Positions 29,372 to 39,253 of a DNA stretch of 64,000 nt are shown here, piece by piece. The stretch is from positions 1-64,000 of the forward strand of contig CAMAWN010000004.1 in assembly GCA_945861865.1 (NCBI GenBank), given 5' to 3'. Position 1 is the first letter of the stretch. Each line of letters starts with the position of its first letter. The position numbers were made by a program, and so were the translations under genes. Source of the stretch: Candidatus Kuenenia stuttgartensis (GTDB taxonomy: Bacteria > Planctomycetota > Planctomycetia > Planctomycetales > Planctomycetaceae). The notes under the pieces were generated by a model that was given only the letters and a program-made list of their open reading frames with translations, was not told the DNA's origin and did no database searches.

Positions 29372-31708
29372 TTACGACTCATCGGTCTTTTTTCGACGCT
29401 GTTGCCGCTGCTTGCGAACCACTTGCATGCCATCAATCGCTTTCTTGCGTCGCCGAGCAAGCCCCTCTTTCGGAGCCGTGCGGTAGCCCGTGACTTTGCC
29501 CTGCAAGATTTCTTTTCCGTCAGCCGTCATCGGACGCGGCGGTGGAGCCGCCCGCTGGCCTCGGCCGCGAGCCGGCAATTCACGATTGCCCGCTTGCCCA
29601 TATCCACGCGGGCCGCGAGCCGGACGACGTTGAGCCGAGTAGCCCCCCGCCGATCCCTGCTGCGAAGCCGCCTCGTCGGAAACATTGCGGCGACGTTGTG
29701 GCCGTTCGCCATCAGCCGGTCGAGGCGGACGTGATCCAACCGGGCGAGGTGGACGCGCGGGACGCTGATTGAACGACGACTCCGGAGTATCGTCCGTGAC
29801 GAACCGGCGACGTCCTCCGCCGAAGTCATTGTCGGTGGACTCGGGCTGAGGTGCTCCTGACTCTTGATCGTTTTGATAGCGACGTGGCGGCTGATCGTCT
29901 CGATCCTGATAACGGCGTGGCGGACGCTGATTGCCATCGGCTCCCCCCTGACCACCGTATGGTGGCCGTGACGAATATCCGCGTTGCTGCGAGTCTCCAC
30001 CCTGCTGATCTCCACCTTGATCCTGAGAGTATCCGCGTCGATTCCCCGGTGCGCCTTGTCCATATCCAGTTCGTCCGCGCGGCGGGCCTTGACCGTCACC
30101 GGTCGCACCTCGACTTGGGTAACGGCGCGGAGTTTGTTGAGCATCGCCTTGAGCATCATCGCGACGTGGCGGCCGGCGTTGTCCGCGCGGTGGACCGCTG
30201 ATTTGCTCGCCGTCATTGCGTCGCGTGTCACGGCGTTGGCCTCCTTGAGCACCAGATCCACCTTGGGAGTATCCGCCCGGACGCGGCCGACCGGCAGGAC
30301 GGCGTTCGCGAGATTCGTCTTGAATGACCTCGCCGCTGTTCGCGAGATCGAGCGCTTGCTCATCGGTCATCGCACCGAACTTCCCACGAGGCGGCCGATC
30401 GCCGTACGACGATTGCGTGCCGGATTTCGATTGGCCATAAGCCGGCTTCCCGCCACGCGGCGGCTGACCGTACGACGTCTTTCCCATCGGTGGCTTGCTG
30501 TCAATCTTTGGCTTGCTGACGAACGCGGGCTTGTCACCAAACTTTTTCTTGCGGCCGCGGCCGGCGGTGTTGTCGAGGTGCGCTCGCTGCTCGGACAAAT
30601 CTTGCAGCAGCTTCAGTTCGTCGCTGGCGAGTGCCCGGTACGCTCCGGCCGGCAGATCGCCCAGGCGGATCGGGCCGAAGCCGACTCGTTTCAAACGCAT
30701 GACCTTGTGGCCGACTCGCGCCATCAGCCGGCGAATCTCGCGGTTCTGGCCTTCGTTGAGCACGATCTCCAGATACGCACTGTCACCGACCGCCTTCTTC
30801 AACCGCGCCCCTTCGACATGGAATCGCCCTTCGTCGAAGTACATGCCACGCTTCAGTGACGCGAGCGTTTCGGCCGACGGGACACCCTTTACATGGCACA
30901 AGTAAAACTTGGCGACACGATACCGTGGATGCGCCATGCGGTTGGCCAACTCGCCGTCATTCGTAACCAGCAACAAGCCTTCCGACTCTTCGTCGAGCCG
31001 GCCGATCGCGAAAATTCGTTCGCGAAACTGCGGGAACAAGTCAATGACTCGCGGACGTCCCGACGGATCGTGATTCGTGCAGACGACCCCGCGCGGCTTG
31101 TTGAGCGCGAAGTACACCTTGCGCTGCAACTTGATCTTCTCACCGTCGAGTTCAATCTTCTGCGAATACGGATCGGCTCGGAACGCGACGTCGGTAATGA
31201 CCTCGCCATCGACGGAGACTCGGCCAGTGGTGACGTACTCTTCGCACTTCCGCCGCGCGTCAATGCCCGCCGCCGCGAGGATCTTCGCGAGACGCTGCGG
31301 AGCAAACTTCGCCGCTCCGGAATACTGGTGCTTGGCCAATCGTTCGCCCGGTGACGGATCGTTGTCGCCGTCGAATTCGTCCGCGAAGTCGGATGAGTCT
31401 TCGAGAGCTTCCGCGTGTTCTTGCTTCTTCGACTTAGACTCGCGTTTGCGTTTCGGCTTGGCTTGGGGTTCTCCCCCAGCGTCCTCCGATTCCGTGACGA
31501 TCTCGTCGGGAGCACCGTCGTAGTCAAACGCCTCAACGTCGCCATCGACAAATTCGTCGTCTGAATCATCGGACTCTTCGTAGGCGAAGTCATCCGAGGC
31601 GTCGTCGAACTTGCCGTGTTCGAGCGTCTCGGCTTCGAGTTCCTCGGCGCGTTCCAACGGCAGCGTGACTTCGAGTTCTGGATTCGGTTCTTGGATGTCA
31701 TCCGACAT
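29372..31708 (-). CDS. RsuA/RluB-family pseudouridine synthase with acidic N-terminal and Arg/Gly/Gln/Tyr-rich C-terminal extensions
   Basis: S4-like RLAKILAAAGIDARRKCEEYVTTGRVSVDGEV; ALNKPRGVVCTNHDPSGRPRVIDL; IGRLDEESEGLLLVTNDGELANRMAHPRY. Confidence 0.9.
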   Translation of the reverse strand: MSDDIQEPNPELEVTLPLERAEELEAETLEHGKFDDASDDFAYEESDDSDDEFVDGDVEAFDYDGAPDEIVTESEDAGGEPQAKPKRKRESKSKKQEHAEALEDSSDFADEFDGDNDPSPGERLAKHQYSGAAKFAPQRLAKILAAAGIDARRKCEEYVTTGRVSVDGEVITDVAFRADPYSQKIELDGEKIKLQRKVYFALNKPRGVVCTNHDPSGRPRVIDLFPQFRERIFAIGRLDEESEGLLLVTNDGELANRMAHPRYRVAKFYLCHVKGVPSAETLASLKRGMYFDEGRFHVEGARLKKAVGDSAYLEIVLNEGQNREIRRLMARVGHKVMRLKRVGFGPIRLGDLPAGAYRALASDELKLLQDLSEQRAHLDNTAGRGRKKKFGDKPAFVSKPKIDSKPPMGKTSYGQPPRGGKPAYGQSKSGTQSSYGDRPPRGKFGAMTDEQALDLANSGEVIQDESRERRPAGRPRPGGYSQGGSGAQGGQRRDTRRNDGEQISGPPRGQRRPPRRDDAQGDAQQTPRRYPSRGATGDGQGPPRGRTGYGQGAPGNRRGYSQDQGGDQQGGDSQQRGYSSRPPYGGQGGADGNQRPPRRYQDRDDQPPRRYQNDQESGAPQPESTDNDFGGGRRRFVTDDTPESSFNQRPARPPRPVGSRPPRPADGERPQRRRNVSDEAASQQGSAGGYSAQRRPARGPRGYGQAGNRELPARGRGQRAAPPPRPMTADGKEILQGKVTGYRTAPKEGLARRRKKAIDGMQVVRKQRQQRRKKTDES

Positions 31709-32066
31709 GATCGGCCCTTTCGTGGGCGAGAAAATCACCTCACAAGGGGAGTCTTGGAAGTGGCGACAATGCTGTGCCGCGAATGCAATGTGAATGCGAA
31801 ATAGGCAGGAATTCACAAAAGCGTGATGGGGGTGACCGTCGAGTTCTCCCAACCGTCGGTCTTCATCGGCCGTCTGGCCGTGGGCGGGAGTGTATCAACG
31901 CCCGTCGCGGTTGACACGGTTCCGCCCAGAATTCGGTGTGGACGCTGCCAGCGTCCGCACCGACGCAAGCGGCGTCGGCCACGGCCGGTTGGCTCAGGAC
32001 AATCGCCACCGATATGCTCCGCACCCACGTTTCATCACACCCCGTTTTGCTGCGAAGGATTCTCCC

Positions 32067-32744
32067 ATGATTCGCCAAATCTTGACCGTCGCACTGCTTT
32101 TGCTTTTGCTCGCTGCTTTCGCCCCGTTGCCCGCCGACGACAAGAAGCCGACTGAAGCTGGCTTTGTCACACTGTTTGACGGCAAGACGCTCAACGGCTG
32201 GACCGGAGCCAAAGACGCCTACAAAGTCGAAGACGGTGCGATCGTCTGCGTCCAGGGAACGGCCGGCAATCTGCTGACCGAAAAGGAGTACGCCGACTTC
32301 GTTGTGCGTTTCGATTTCAAACTCACCGCCGGAGCCAACAACGGCTTGGGCATCCGCTGCCCAAATGTCGCGAAGGGAAACCTGCACCTCGACGGCACTG
32401 AACTGCAAATCCTCGACAACACTGCCGAGAAGTACAAAGACCTCAAGCCGTATCAGTATCACGGCTCGGTCTACGGCATCCAGCCGGCCAAGCGAGAACA
32501 CCTCAAGCGGCTCGGTGAGTGGAACACTCAAGAGGTCACGCTTCAGGGCCGCAAGATCAAGATCGTGCTCAACGGCGAAACCATCGTCGACTGCGATCTG
32601 GACGAGGTTACCAAAAACGGCACGATGGACGGTGCCGAGCATCCCGGCCTGAAACGAACCACCGGCCATCTCGGCTTCTTGGGCCACGGCGATCGAGTCG
32701 ACCTTCGCAACATTCGGATCAAAGACCTCATGGCGAAGAAATAG
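32067..32744 (+). CDS. DUF1080 (3-keto-disaccharide hydrolase-like) secreted protein
   Basis: Signal peptide; GFVTLFDGKTLNGWTGAKDAYKVEDGAIVC ... NGLGIRCP ... LKRTTGHLGFLGHGDRVDLRNIRIKDL. Confidence 0.9.
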   Translation: MIRQILTVALLLLLLAAFAPLPADDKKPTEAGFVTLFDGKTLNGWTGAKDAYKVEDGAIVCVQGTAGNLLTEKEYADFVVRFDFKLTAGANNGLGIRCPNVAKGNLHLDGTELQILDNTAEKYKDLKPYQYHGSVYGIQPAKREHLKRLGEWNTQEVTLQGRKIKIVLNGETIVDCDLDEVTKNGTMDGAEHPGLKRTTGHLGFLGHGDRVDLRNIRIKDLMAKK

Positions 32745-32752
32745 ATGATCGC

Positions 32753-32777
32753 GAGGCAGGTTGAAAAACTGCCCCAC
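32753..32777. repeat. Dispersed repeat family D
   Basis: GAGGCAGGTTGAAAAACTGCCCCAC; related to 61640-61661, 63704-63728, 63784-63808. Confidence 0.7.
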
Positions 32778-32780
32778 GTC

Positions 32781-33581
32781 TCAGAACGGGAACTTCTCAT
32801 CAATCGGAGAGTCGGCGAGTTCCGCCAGGAATCCTGCCAGCCGCTCAGTGATTCGCTCGAAGAACGCACGCCCTTTTTCGGCGGAGGCTTTGTGCGGATT
32901 GCCGGAACCGCTGTTCGTCGTCAGCAGGTGCCACGGCCGGGTGATCGAGACCCAGCCCTTGTTGACGGCGTCAAAACGGCTCTTCGCCACCATGCCGGTA
33001 TCTGCGGCGATCTTGCCGGTCAACGGATTCGTCGCGACCAAGTGCGGCTTCAGGAACTGAATCAACGACGTCTCCACTTCGCCGGCGTGGTCGTCCGAGT
33101 TCTCGAATATTTTTGCCGTCAGCTCGGCAGCCATGCCCCGATACCACTCGCACAGGAACATCTTCACCGGAGTCTTGTCGGTCAGCTCTCGCAGCACCGG
33201 TTTGAAATCGTTGCCGCCATGACTGTTCAGAATGACCAACTTGAACAGCTTGTGTTTCGCCAGTGAATCGACGATGTCCGTGATCACGCGGGTCAGCGTG
33301 GACGGGTTGAGATTCATCGCCAGCGGAAACTCCATCATGTTGGTCTCGGTGCCGTAGGGCATCGTCGGCAGCAAGACCACTTTGGCTCCGCGCTGCCACG
33401 CCAGTTCGCAGGCACGCGAACCGATCGCTTCTCCCTCAAACGCATCCGTCCCGTAGGGCAGATGCAGGTTGTGCGGTTCGGTCGCCCCCATCGCCAGCAC
33501 GGCGACTTGGTACGGATTCTCTTTGACGTAGCCGTAGTTGATTTCCCGAAGGATCCACGGACGGGGTGCAGGGGTCGTCAT
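32781..33581 (-). CDS. Creatininase family protein
   Basis: VAVLAMGATEPHNLHLPYGTDAFEGEAIGSRACELA ... LVILNSHGGND ... DDHAGEVETSLI. Confidence 0.9.
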   Translation of the reverse strand: MTTPAPRPWILREINYGYVKENPYQVAVLAMGATEPHNLHLPYGTDAFEGEAIGSRACELAWQRGAKVVLLPTMPYGTETNMMEFPLAMNLNPSTLTRVITDIVDSLAKHKLFKLVILNSHGGNDFKPVLRELTDKTPVKMFLCEWYRGMAAELTAKIFENSDDHAGEVETSLIQFLKPHLVATNPLTGKIAADTGMVAKSRFDAVNKGWVSITRPWHLLTTNSGSGNPHKASAEKGRAFFERITERLAGFLAELADSPIDEKFPF

Positions 33582-35329
33582 GGTGCTTTCTCCTTGGTGG
33601 CACTCTCTGGATAAATGGCCGCGTGCCGGATCGGCGTTTCCAGAACCAGCAGGCACATCGCGGTGAGGTACAACCGGCCGCCTTTGGCCGCATATTCTTC
33701 ATTAGAACCAGGGGGCTTGGTGGGATGCCAGCTTCCGCCAACCTCTCCGCCACCGGTGATTTGGCCTTTGAGAATCAACTCGCTGGTGTGCTGATACCAC
33801 GCCTGCCATTCCGGTCCGCCGACGTTGTGCAACGCTTGAGCTGTGTAGTACCAGCCGTAGACGTTCCGCCGGCCAGGAGCCCACGACGGTTTGTTTTCCG
33901 CGGAGAGCAAATACTTCAGCGCGTCCTGCTGCGAGGGATGCTCCTTCGGCCAACCGAGCCACTGGCGGCAGAGCAATCCCTCGGCGGTCATCGCCGGCGA
34001 AATCTTTTCGAGCGGATCGTTCGGCTGATACTTGTAGCGCGCGCCGTTTTGCTCCGAGACCGATTCCAGAAACAGTGTCGCTCGCTCGAAGTTGTCGAAC
34101 GGCACGTTGATCTTGGCGATGCGCGCCGAGTGCAACGCCATCAACGCCCAGCCGGTGACGGACAAATCTCCCATCGACTCGCCCGACTGCGGCTGGTAGC
34201 GCCAGCCGCCGTCTTTCGGATGCTGCGAATCGAGTAAATACTTCACAGCTCGCTCGCACGACGACTTCAAGCTGGGATCGCCGGTCAGCGCGTATGCCTC
34301 ACACATCGCGATGGTCGCTTGCGAGTGCGCATAGAACGCCGTCTGTCGGCCCAGCTCTTCGTGATCGTGATAGTCGCCGTTCGCTTTTTGCTTCGACTTG
34401 AGATACGCGACTCCTTTCGCGACCGACTTCGCGTGCAGCCCTTCGGTCGTGGTGTTTCCGTCTCCGAGCATCGCTAGCAACGCCAGCGCGGTCGCTCCGG
34501 CGTCGGTGCGGATGACTCTCTCACCGGCATCGGGATAGCCTTCGTGCAACTTCCAGTTGCCACTTTTTTCTTGCTGCCTGGCCAGCCACGCCAGTCCTCC
34601 GGCGATGCCGGTCGGAGGTTTCGTGCCGACGCCGAGACCTTGCCAAATCCCAGCCTTACCGCCGCCACCGCCGCCTCCGCCATCAGCACCACCACCCCCG
34701 GAACCACGACCGGCCAAAGCTCCGTCAACACCCACCGGTTTCGCGGCGCTGCCGCTGGCTGCATCCGCTGTCTCAGATGCATTCACGGCGGAGTCGCCGC
34801 TCGACGTGGACTTGCCACGCCCTGCCGGCAAATCGACCGGCGTAATCTTCGTGTTGATCTGAATCGGACCCTCTGGGCCAGCATCTCCGCCAGGACCAAC
34901 GGTTGAGAATCCGTCGAGCACAACGTTGTTCGACCGGATGACCTGCGGCAGCGCCCAGATGGCAAACACCAGCAACAGAAATCCGTGAAGCCCGACACTT
35001 GTCAGGAACCCGGTGCGATTGCTCTTCCACCACAGTTGCAGCAAATCACTCGCGCCGAGATCCATCGGAATCGACCCGATCTCCACGGAGCCGCCCATCA
35101 AAAATCGCAGCGTCCGCACCGTGAACGACATCGGCGTCCGAGGCTCGGTTTTTTCAGCCATCTTCGCCGGACGTTTTTTTGCGGTCGAACTCGGCGATCG
35201 CTTCGGCGGCAGAGAGTTCGAATTGGACGAACTCGTTGACTCCCCTTGAGCCTCTGACGCATTCGGCTTCGACCGCTGTAACCACGCGGGCTTCTCGGGC
35301 GGCTGCGAACGTGAAGTCGGCTCAGACAT
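33578..35329 (-). CDS. Membrane-anchored prenyltransferase/squalene-cyclase-like repeat protein
   Basis: One TM segment, Gly-rich linker, then (alpha/alpha)6 repeats: GGLAWLARQQEKSGNWKL, KYLLDSQHPKDGGWRYQPQSGESMGDLSVTGWALMALHSAR; 4-bp overlap with the creatininase gene. Confidence 0.8.
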   Translation of the reverse strand: MSEPTSRSQPPEKPAWLQRSKPNASEAQGESTSSSNSNSLPPKRSPSSTAKKRPAKMAEKTEPRTPMSFTVRTLRFLMGGSVEIGSIPMDLGASDLLQLWWKSNRTGFLTSVGLHGFLLLVFAIWALPQVIRSNNVVLDGFSTVGPGGDAGPEGPIQINTKITPVDLPAGRGKSTSSGDSAVNASETADAASGSAAKPVGVDGALAGRGSGGGGADGGGGGGGGKAGIWQGLGVGTKPPTGIAGGLAWLARQQEKSGNWKLHEGYPDAGERVIRTDAGATALALLAMLGDGNTTTEGLHAKSVAKGVAYLKSKQKANGDYHDHEELGRQTAFYAHSQATIAMCEAYALTGDPSLKSSCERAVKYLLDSQHPKDGGWRYQPQSGESMGDLSVTGWALMALHSARIAKINVPFDNFERATLFLESVSEQNGARYKYQPNDPLEKISPAMTAEGLLCRQWLGWPKEHPSQQDALKYLLSAENKPSWAPGRRNVYGWYYTAQALHNVGGPEWQAWYQHTSELILKGQITGGGEVGGSWHPTKPPGSNEEYAAKGGRLYLTAMCLLVLETPIRHAAIYPESATKEKAP

Positions 35330-35348
35330 GATGGCCCATCGTAATGCA

Positions 35349-35380
35349 ACAGCCCGGCCGCTGGGGAGCGGTCGGGCTGT
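35349..35380 (-). terminator. GC-rich hairpin between the acetylesterase and squalene-cyclase-like genes
   Basis: ACAGCCCGGCCGCT gggg AGCGGTCGGGCTGT (13/14 pairing); no clear U-tract. Confidence 0.4.
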
Positions 35381-35420
35381 GAGATGCGGATCGCGCGGCG
35401 AGATCGCCACGAAAAACCAA

Positions 35421-36845
35421 CTAGCGCGACGTCCGGAACGGACCGGCTGGCAAACCGGCGGCGTTCATCAAGTTCGGCTCGGCGAGCTGATCCCAACCGA
35501 AGCGAACCGCGGCGGGATCGGCGACCTTGTCGCTGGAAACGACAACTGCGTTGCCGTCGATCGTGGCCGTCGCTTCGACGAAGTCCCCTTCCTTGCCGGC
35601 AATCGTGAACCACGACAGCGGCTTGCCATCGCGAGCCTTCAGGCCGCCGCCGATATGATCGAACTCAATCCGAACCTTGTTTCCGTCGACCTTCATCGAC
35701 TTGTACAACGGTCCGGAGTAGACCAAGTCCGATTTGCCATAGGTCTTCGCCAAGGCCCACAACGCCAGCCGTTTGCCAACGTCTTGCTTGTTCTTCGGAT
35801 GAATGTCGGTCAGGTTCGTGATGTCGGTCGTGACCGCCATGCCGGTGTTCTTCATCGCCAGCACTTTGGTCTGAGCCTCCCAAATCTGCGGCAACAAAAA
35901 CTGCGGATCGCTCGGCCCGTACTTGTACGGAGCGAGCTGGACATACAAGAACGGAAAGTCTCCCTGTCCCCAAACGCTGCGCCAGCCGTTGATCAGCGCG
36001 TGCATCCGTTGCTCGTAGCCCACGCCCTGACCGCGGTTCGATTCCCCCTGATACCAGATCGCTCCGCGAATCCCGAACGGCACCAAATGGTGCACCATGC
36101 CGTTGTAAAGATGCGACGGTCCGCCGGCTCCGGCCTTCGCGCCTTCCGGTTTGGCCTGCTGAGCCTTCACTTGTTCAGCGACGCCCTTCAACGACTCGAC
36201 CGATTCGAACCCGGCGATCGGCGTCCACGGCTCAATCGCCGTGCCGCCCCACGACGTGTTGATCAGCCCGATCGGCACGTTCAACTCTTTTTGCAAATGC
36301 CGTCCGAAGAAGTACGCCACCGCCGAGAAGTTCGAGATCGTCTCTGGCGAACATTCCGACCAATCGCGATCGAGCACCACTTCCTGCGGCGTCACGGCCG
36401 GCGTCTTGCGGACGTGAAACAACCGAATGTTCGGATGCTTCGCGGCATCGATCTCTTCCTTCGGATTCGCCGAGGCCGCGACCGACCACTCCATGTTCGA
36501 CTGCCCCGACGCGACCCACACTTCGCCGATCAGCACGTTGGTCAGCTTGATCTCGTTCTTGCCTTTGACCACGACTTCGACCGGAGCACCCCCCGCCGTC
36601 AGTTCCTTCAACTTGACCGACCACTTGCCGTCAGCCCCGGCCTTGGCGGTTGCCTTGTTGTCGCCAATCGAAACGGTCACGTCCTCGCCCGCATCGGCCG
36701 TTCCCCAAATCGGGATCGCCTGCTTCTGCTGCAAGACCATGTTGCTCGCGAGCACCTTCGGCAACTTGACGTCGGCACGAGCGAAACCGCTCGACGCCAA
36801 CAAACTCGCCAACACCACACCGGCACACCAACCCATTCGACTCAT
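35421..36845 (-). CDS. Sialate O-acetylesterase family protein
   Basis: ASNMVLQQKQAIPIWGTADAGEDVTVSI ... GEVWVASGQSNMEWSV ... LINTSWGGTAIEPW. Confidence 0.88.
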   Translation of the reverse strand: MSRMGWCAGVVLASLLASSGFARADVKLPKVLASNMVLQQKQAIPIWGTADAGEDVTVSIGDNKATAKAGADGKWSVKLKELTAGGAPVEVVVKGKNEIKLTNVLIGEVWVASGQSNMEWSVAASANPKEEIDAAKHPNIRLFHVRKTPAVTPQEVVLDRDWSECSPETISNFSAVAYFFGRHLQKELNVPIGLINTSWGGTAIEPWTPIAGFESVESLKGVAEQVKAQQAKPEGAKAGAGGPSHLYNGMVHHLVPFGIRGAIWYQGESNRGQGVGYEQRMHALINGWRSVWGQGDFPFLYVQLAPYKYGPSDPQFLLPQIWEAQTKVLAMKNTGMAVTTDITNLTDIHPKNKQDVGKRLALWALAKTYGKSDLVYSGPLYKSMKVDGNKVRIEFDHIGGGLKARDGKPLSWFTIAGKEGDFVEATATIDGNAVVVSSDKVADPAAVRFGWDQLAEPNLMNAAGLPAGPFRTSR

Positions 36846-36982
36846 GCTGTCTCCTTCACGGTTGAGAGGAATTTTGGAAAACCTTCACGGCGGTCATTCG
36901 TAAGCCCCGTCGCGCGGATCGTCAACGCACGAGCCGTTGAAGTTCCGTTCGATTGAATCGTCCGCGATCGGCGAGGCGACGC

Positions 36983-38093
36983 TTAACTCTTGCCGAGTCG
37001 CCACCGCAGAAACGCTTCGAGGAACTCGTCGATCCGGCCATCGAGCACCGGCTGCGGATTGCCGACACGCAGTCCAGTGCGAGCATCCTTCACGAATTGA
37101 TCCGGGTTGAGGACGTAGTGCCGCACCGGTTCACCGCCGAAACCGATCTTGGTTTTCGATCCTCGCTTGGCTGCTAGTTCCGCGTCCCGCTTATCCTTCT
37201 CGATTTGAAACAGCTTGGCGATGAGCATCTTCTTGGCGGTCGATTTGTTCTTGGTCTGAGATCGTTCGTTCTGACAAGCGGCAACGACGCCTGTCGGAAT
37301 GTGCGTGAGCCGCACGGCCGAGTCGGTCTTGTTGACGTGCTGGCCGCCAGCTCCGCCGGATCGATAGGTGTCGACGCGCACGTCTTTTTCCCAATCAACA
37401 TCGATGTCAACATTCTCATCGACTTCGGGAGTCACATCGACGGCCGCAAACGACGTCTGCCTTCGAGCCGCCGAATCGAACGGGCTGATGCGGATCAGCC
37501 GATGCACACCGATCTCGCCCTTGAGATAGCCGTAAATGTAGCTGCCTCGAATCGCGATAGTCGCGTTACGAATCCCCGCCTCTTCCCCCGGCGAGCGATC
37601 GAGTTCCTCCACCGCAAAGCCGTGTTCTTCGGCCCAACGCAGGTACATCCGTAGAAGCATCTCGGCCCAGTCGGCCGCGTCCGTGCCTCCTTCGCCCGCT
37701 TGCAGGGTGACGTATGCCCCACACACGTCTTCCGGAGCGGACATCATCTCTTGCAGTTCGAGATCCGCGAGTCGCTGCTGAACTTGTTCGAGCAACTGCC
37801 CAAGCTCGCGCTCGCTCTCGCCGGAGTCGTCGTCTTTGGCGAACTCTATGAGCACGGACATGTCATCCGCCGCCGCACAGAGCGTGCTCAACGGCTTCGT
37901 GATGGCCGTGAGCTGTCGCCGCTCATTGACCATGCCTTGAGCTTTGTCTTGGTTGTCCCAAAATCCCGTGCCCGCCATCGCCGCATCGATTTCGTCGACA
38001 CGTCGCTGTTTTCCGAGCAAGTCAAAGAGAGTCCCGCATCGTCAAGATGCGGGCCTGAACGTCATCGCATTTTTCGCGAAGCGTGTGATCCAT
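36983..38093 (-). CDS. prfB: Peptide chain release factor 2 with programmed +1 frameshift
   Basis: Zero frame 38093..38025 MDHTLREKCDDVQARILTMRDSL then in-frame TGA in CTTTGAC (38027..38021); +1 frame continues DLLGKQRRVDEIDAAMAGTGFWDNQ...; YRSGGAGGQHVNKTDSAVRLTHIPTG. Confidence 0.95.
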
Positions 38094-38167
38094 TGGGAAA
38101 GTCCTCGCCACAGGGTTCAAAGGGCGGGAAGAGATAACGGAAGCGCGGCGTGAAAGCGATGGCTACG

Positions 38168-39184
38168 TCACAGCCGTCCGCCGTATTGTTGCTCGTAGTA
38201 GTTGCGGTACTCGCCCGACTTGATGCGATCGATCCAAGCGGTGTTGGCCAGATACCAGTCGATCGTCTCGCGCAGTCCGTCGCGAAAATTGTGCTGCGGT
38301 TTCCAGTCGAGTTCCGTCTCCGCCTTCGCGCAGTCAATTGCGTAACGCAGATCGTGTCCCGGCCGATCGGCGACGTACTTGATGAGCGTCTGCGGCTTGC
38401 CGAGCAGTTCCAGCAGCGTCAGCGTCAGGTCGATGTTGCGGACTTCGCTGTGTCCGCCGAAGTTGTAGACTTCGCCGACTCGGCCGCGTCGCAAAGCGGC
38501 GTCGATGCCGCGCGCATGATCAAGCACATGAATCCAATCGCGCACGTTCTCGCCGGTGCCGTAGACTGGCAGAGCTTGATCCTGCAGCGCGTTCGAGATG
38601 AACAGCGGGATCAGCTTCTCGGGAAATTGATATGGCCCGTAATTGTTCGAGCAACGCGTGATGACCGCCGGAAATCCGAACGTGTGGACGTAGCCGCGGA
38701 CCAACAGATCGGCCGCCGCCTTCGATGCCGAGTACGGACTGTTCGGAGCCAACGGCGTCTCTTCGGTGAAAAAACCTTCCGCGCCGAGACTGCCGTAAAC
38801 CTCATCGGTCGAGACTTGCAGATACCGCTGCACGCCGATGGCTCGGCAGGCATCCATCAGCACCTGCGTCCCGACGATGTTCGTCCGCACGAACGGGCCA
38901 CTGTCGAGAATGCTACGATCGACATGACTTTCCGCCGCGAAGTTCACGACGAGGTCCGGCTGGTGAACCTTCAGCACGCGATCGACGAATTCGCGGTCGC
39001 AGATGTCGCCGTGCTCGAAGGCGTAGCGCGGATTGCTCGCGACGTCGGCGAGATTTTCCAGGTTGCCGGCGTACGTCAGCTTGTCGAGGTTGACGATCGT
39101 TTGTTCCGGATGCGTCAACAACTGCAGCCGCACAAAGTTCGCGCCAATGAATCCGCAACCGCCGGTGACCAGAAGAGTGGACAT
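38168..39184 (-). CDS. rfbB: dTDP-glucose 4,6-dehydratase
   Basis: LLVTGGCGFIGANFVRLQL ... STDEVYGSL ... YSASKAAADLLVRGYVHTFG ... RCSNNYGPYQFPEKLIPLFI. Confidence 0.93.
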   Translation of the reverse strand: MSTLLVTGGCGFIGANFVRLQLLTHPEQTIVNLDKLTYAGNLENLADVASNPRYAFEHGDICDREFVDRVLKVHQPDLVVNFAAESHVDRSILDSGPFVRTNIVGTQVLMDACRAIGVQRYLQVSTDEVYGSLGAEGFFTEETPLAPNSPYSASKAAADLLVRGYVHTFGFPAVITRCSNNYGPYQFPEKLIPLFISNALQDQALPVYGTGENVRDWIHVLDHARGIDAALRRGRVGEVYNFGGHSEVRNIDLTLTLLELLGKPQTLIKYVADRPGHDLRYAIDCAKAETELDWKPQHNFRDGLRETIDWYLANTAWIDRIKSGEYRNYYEQQYGGRL

Positions 39185-39253
39185 GCGCCAGAAATCCTCC
39201 ATGAGAGACAACGTTGGCCGAAAGGTATCGCCGCTCCTCGCGGACGGGCAACT

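Noticed and set aside
31930-31980. Small GC hairpins (GGACGCTGccaGCGTCC, CCGACGCaagcGGCGTCGG) before the DUF1080 gene
   Set aside because: Short palindromes are expected at this GC content; no U-tract or second copy found.
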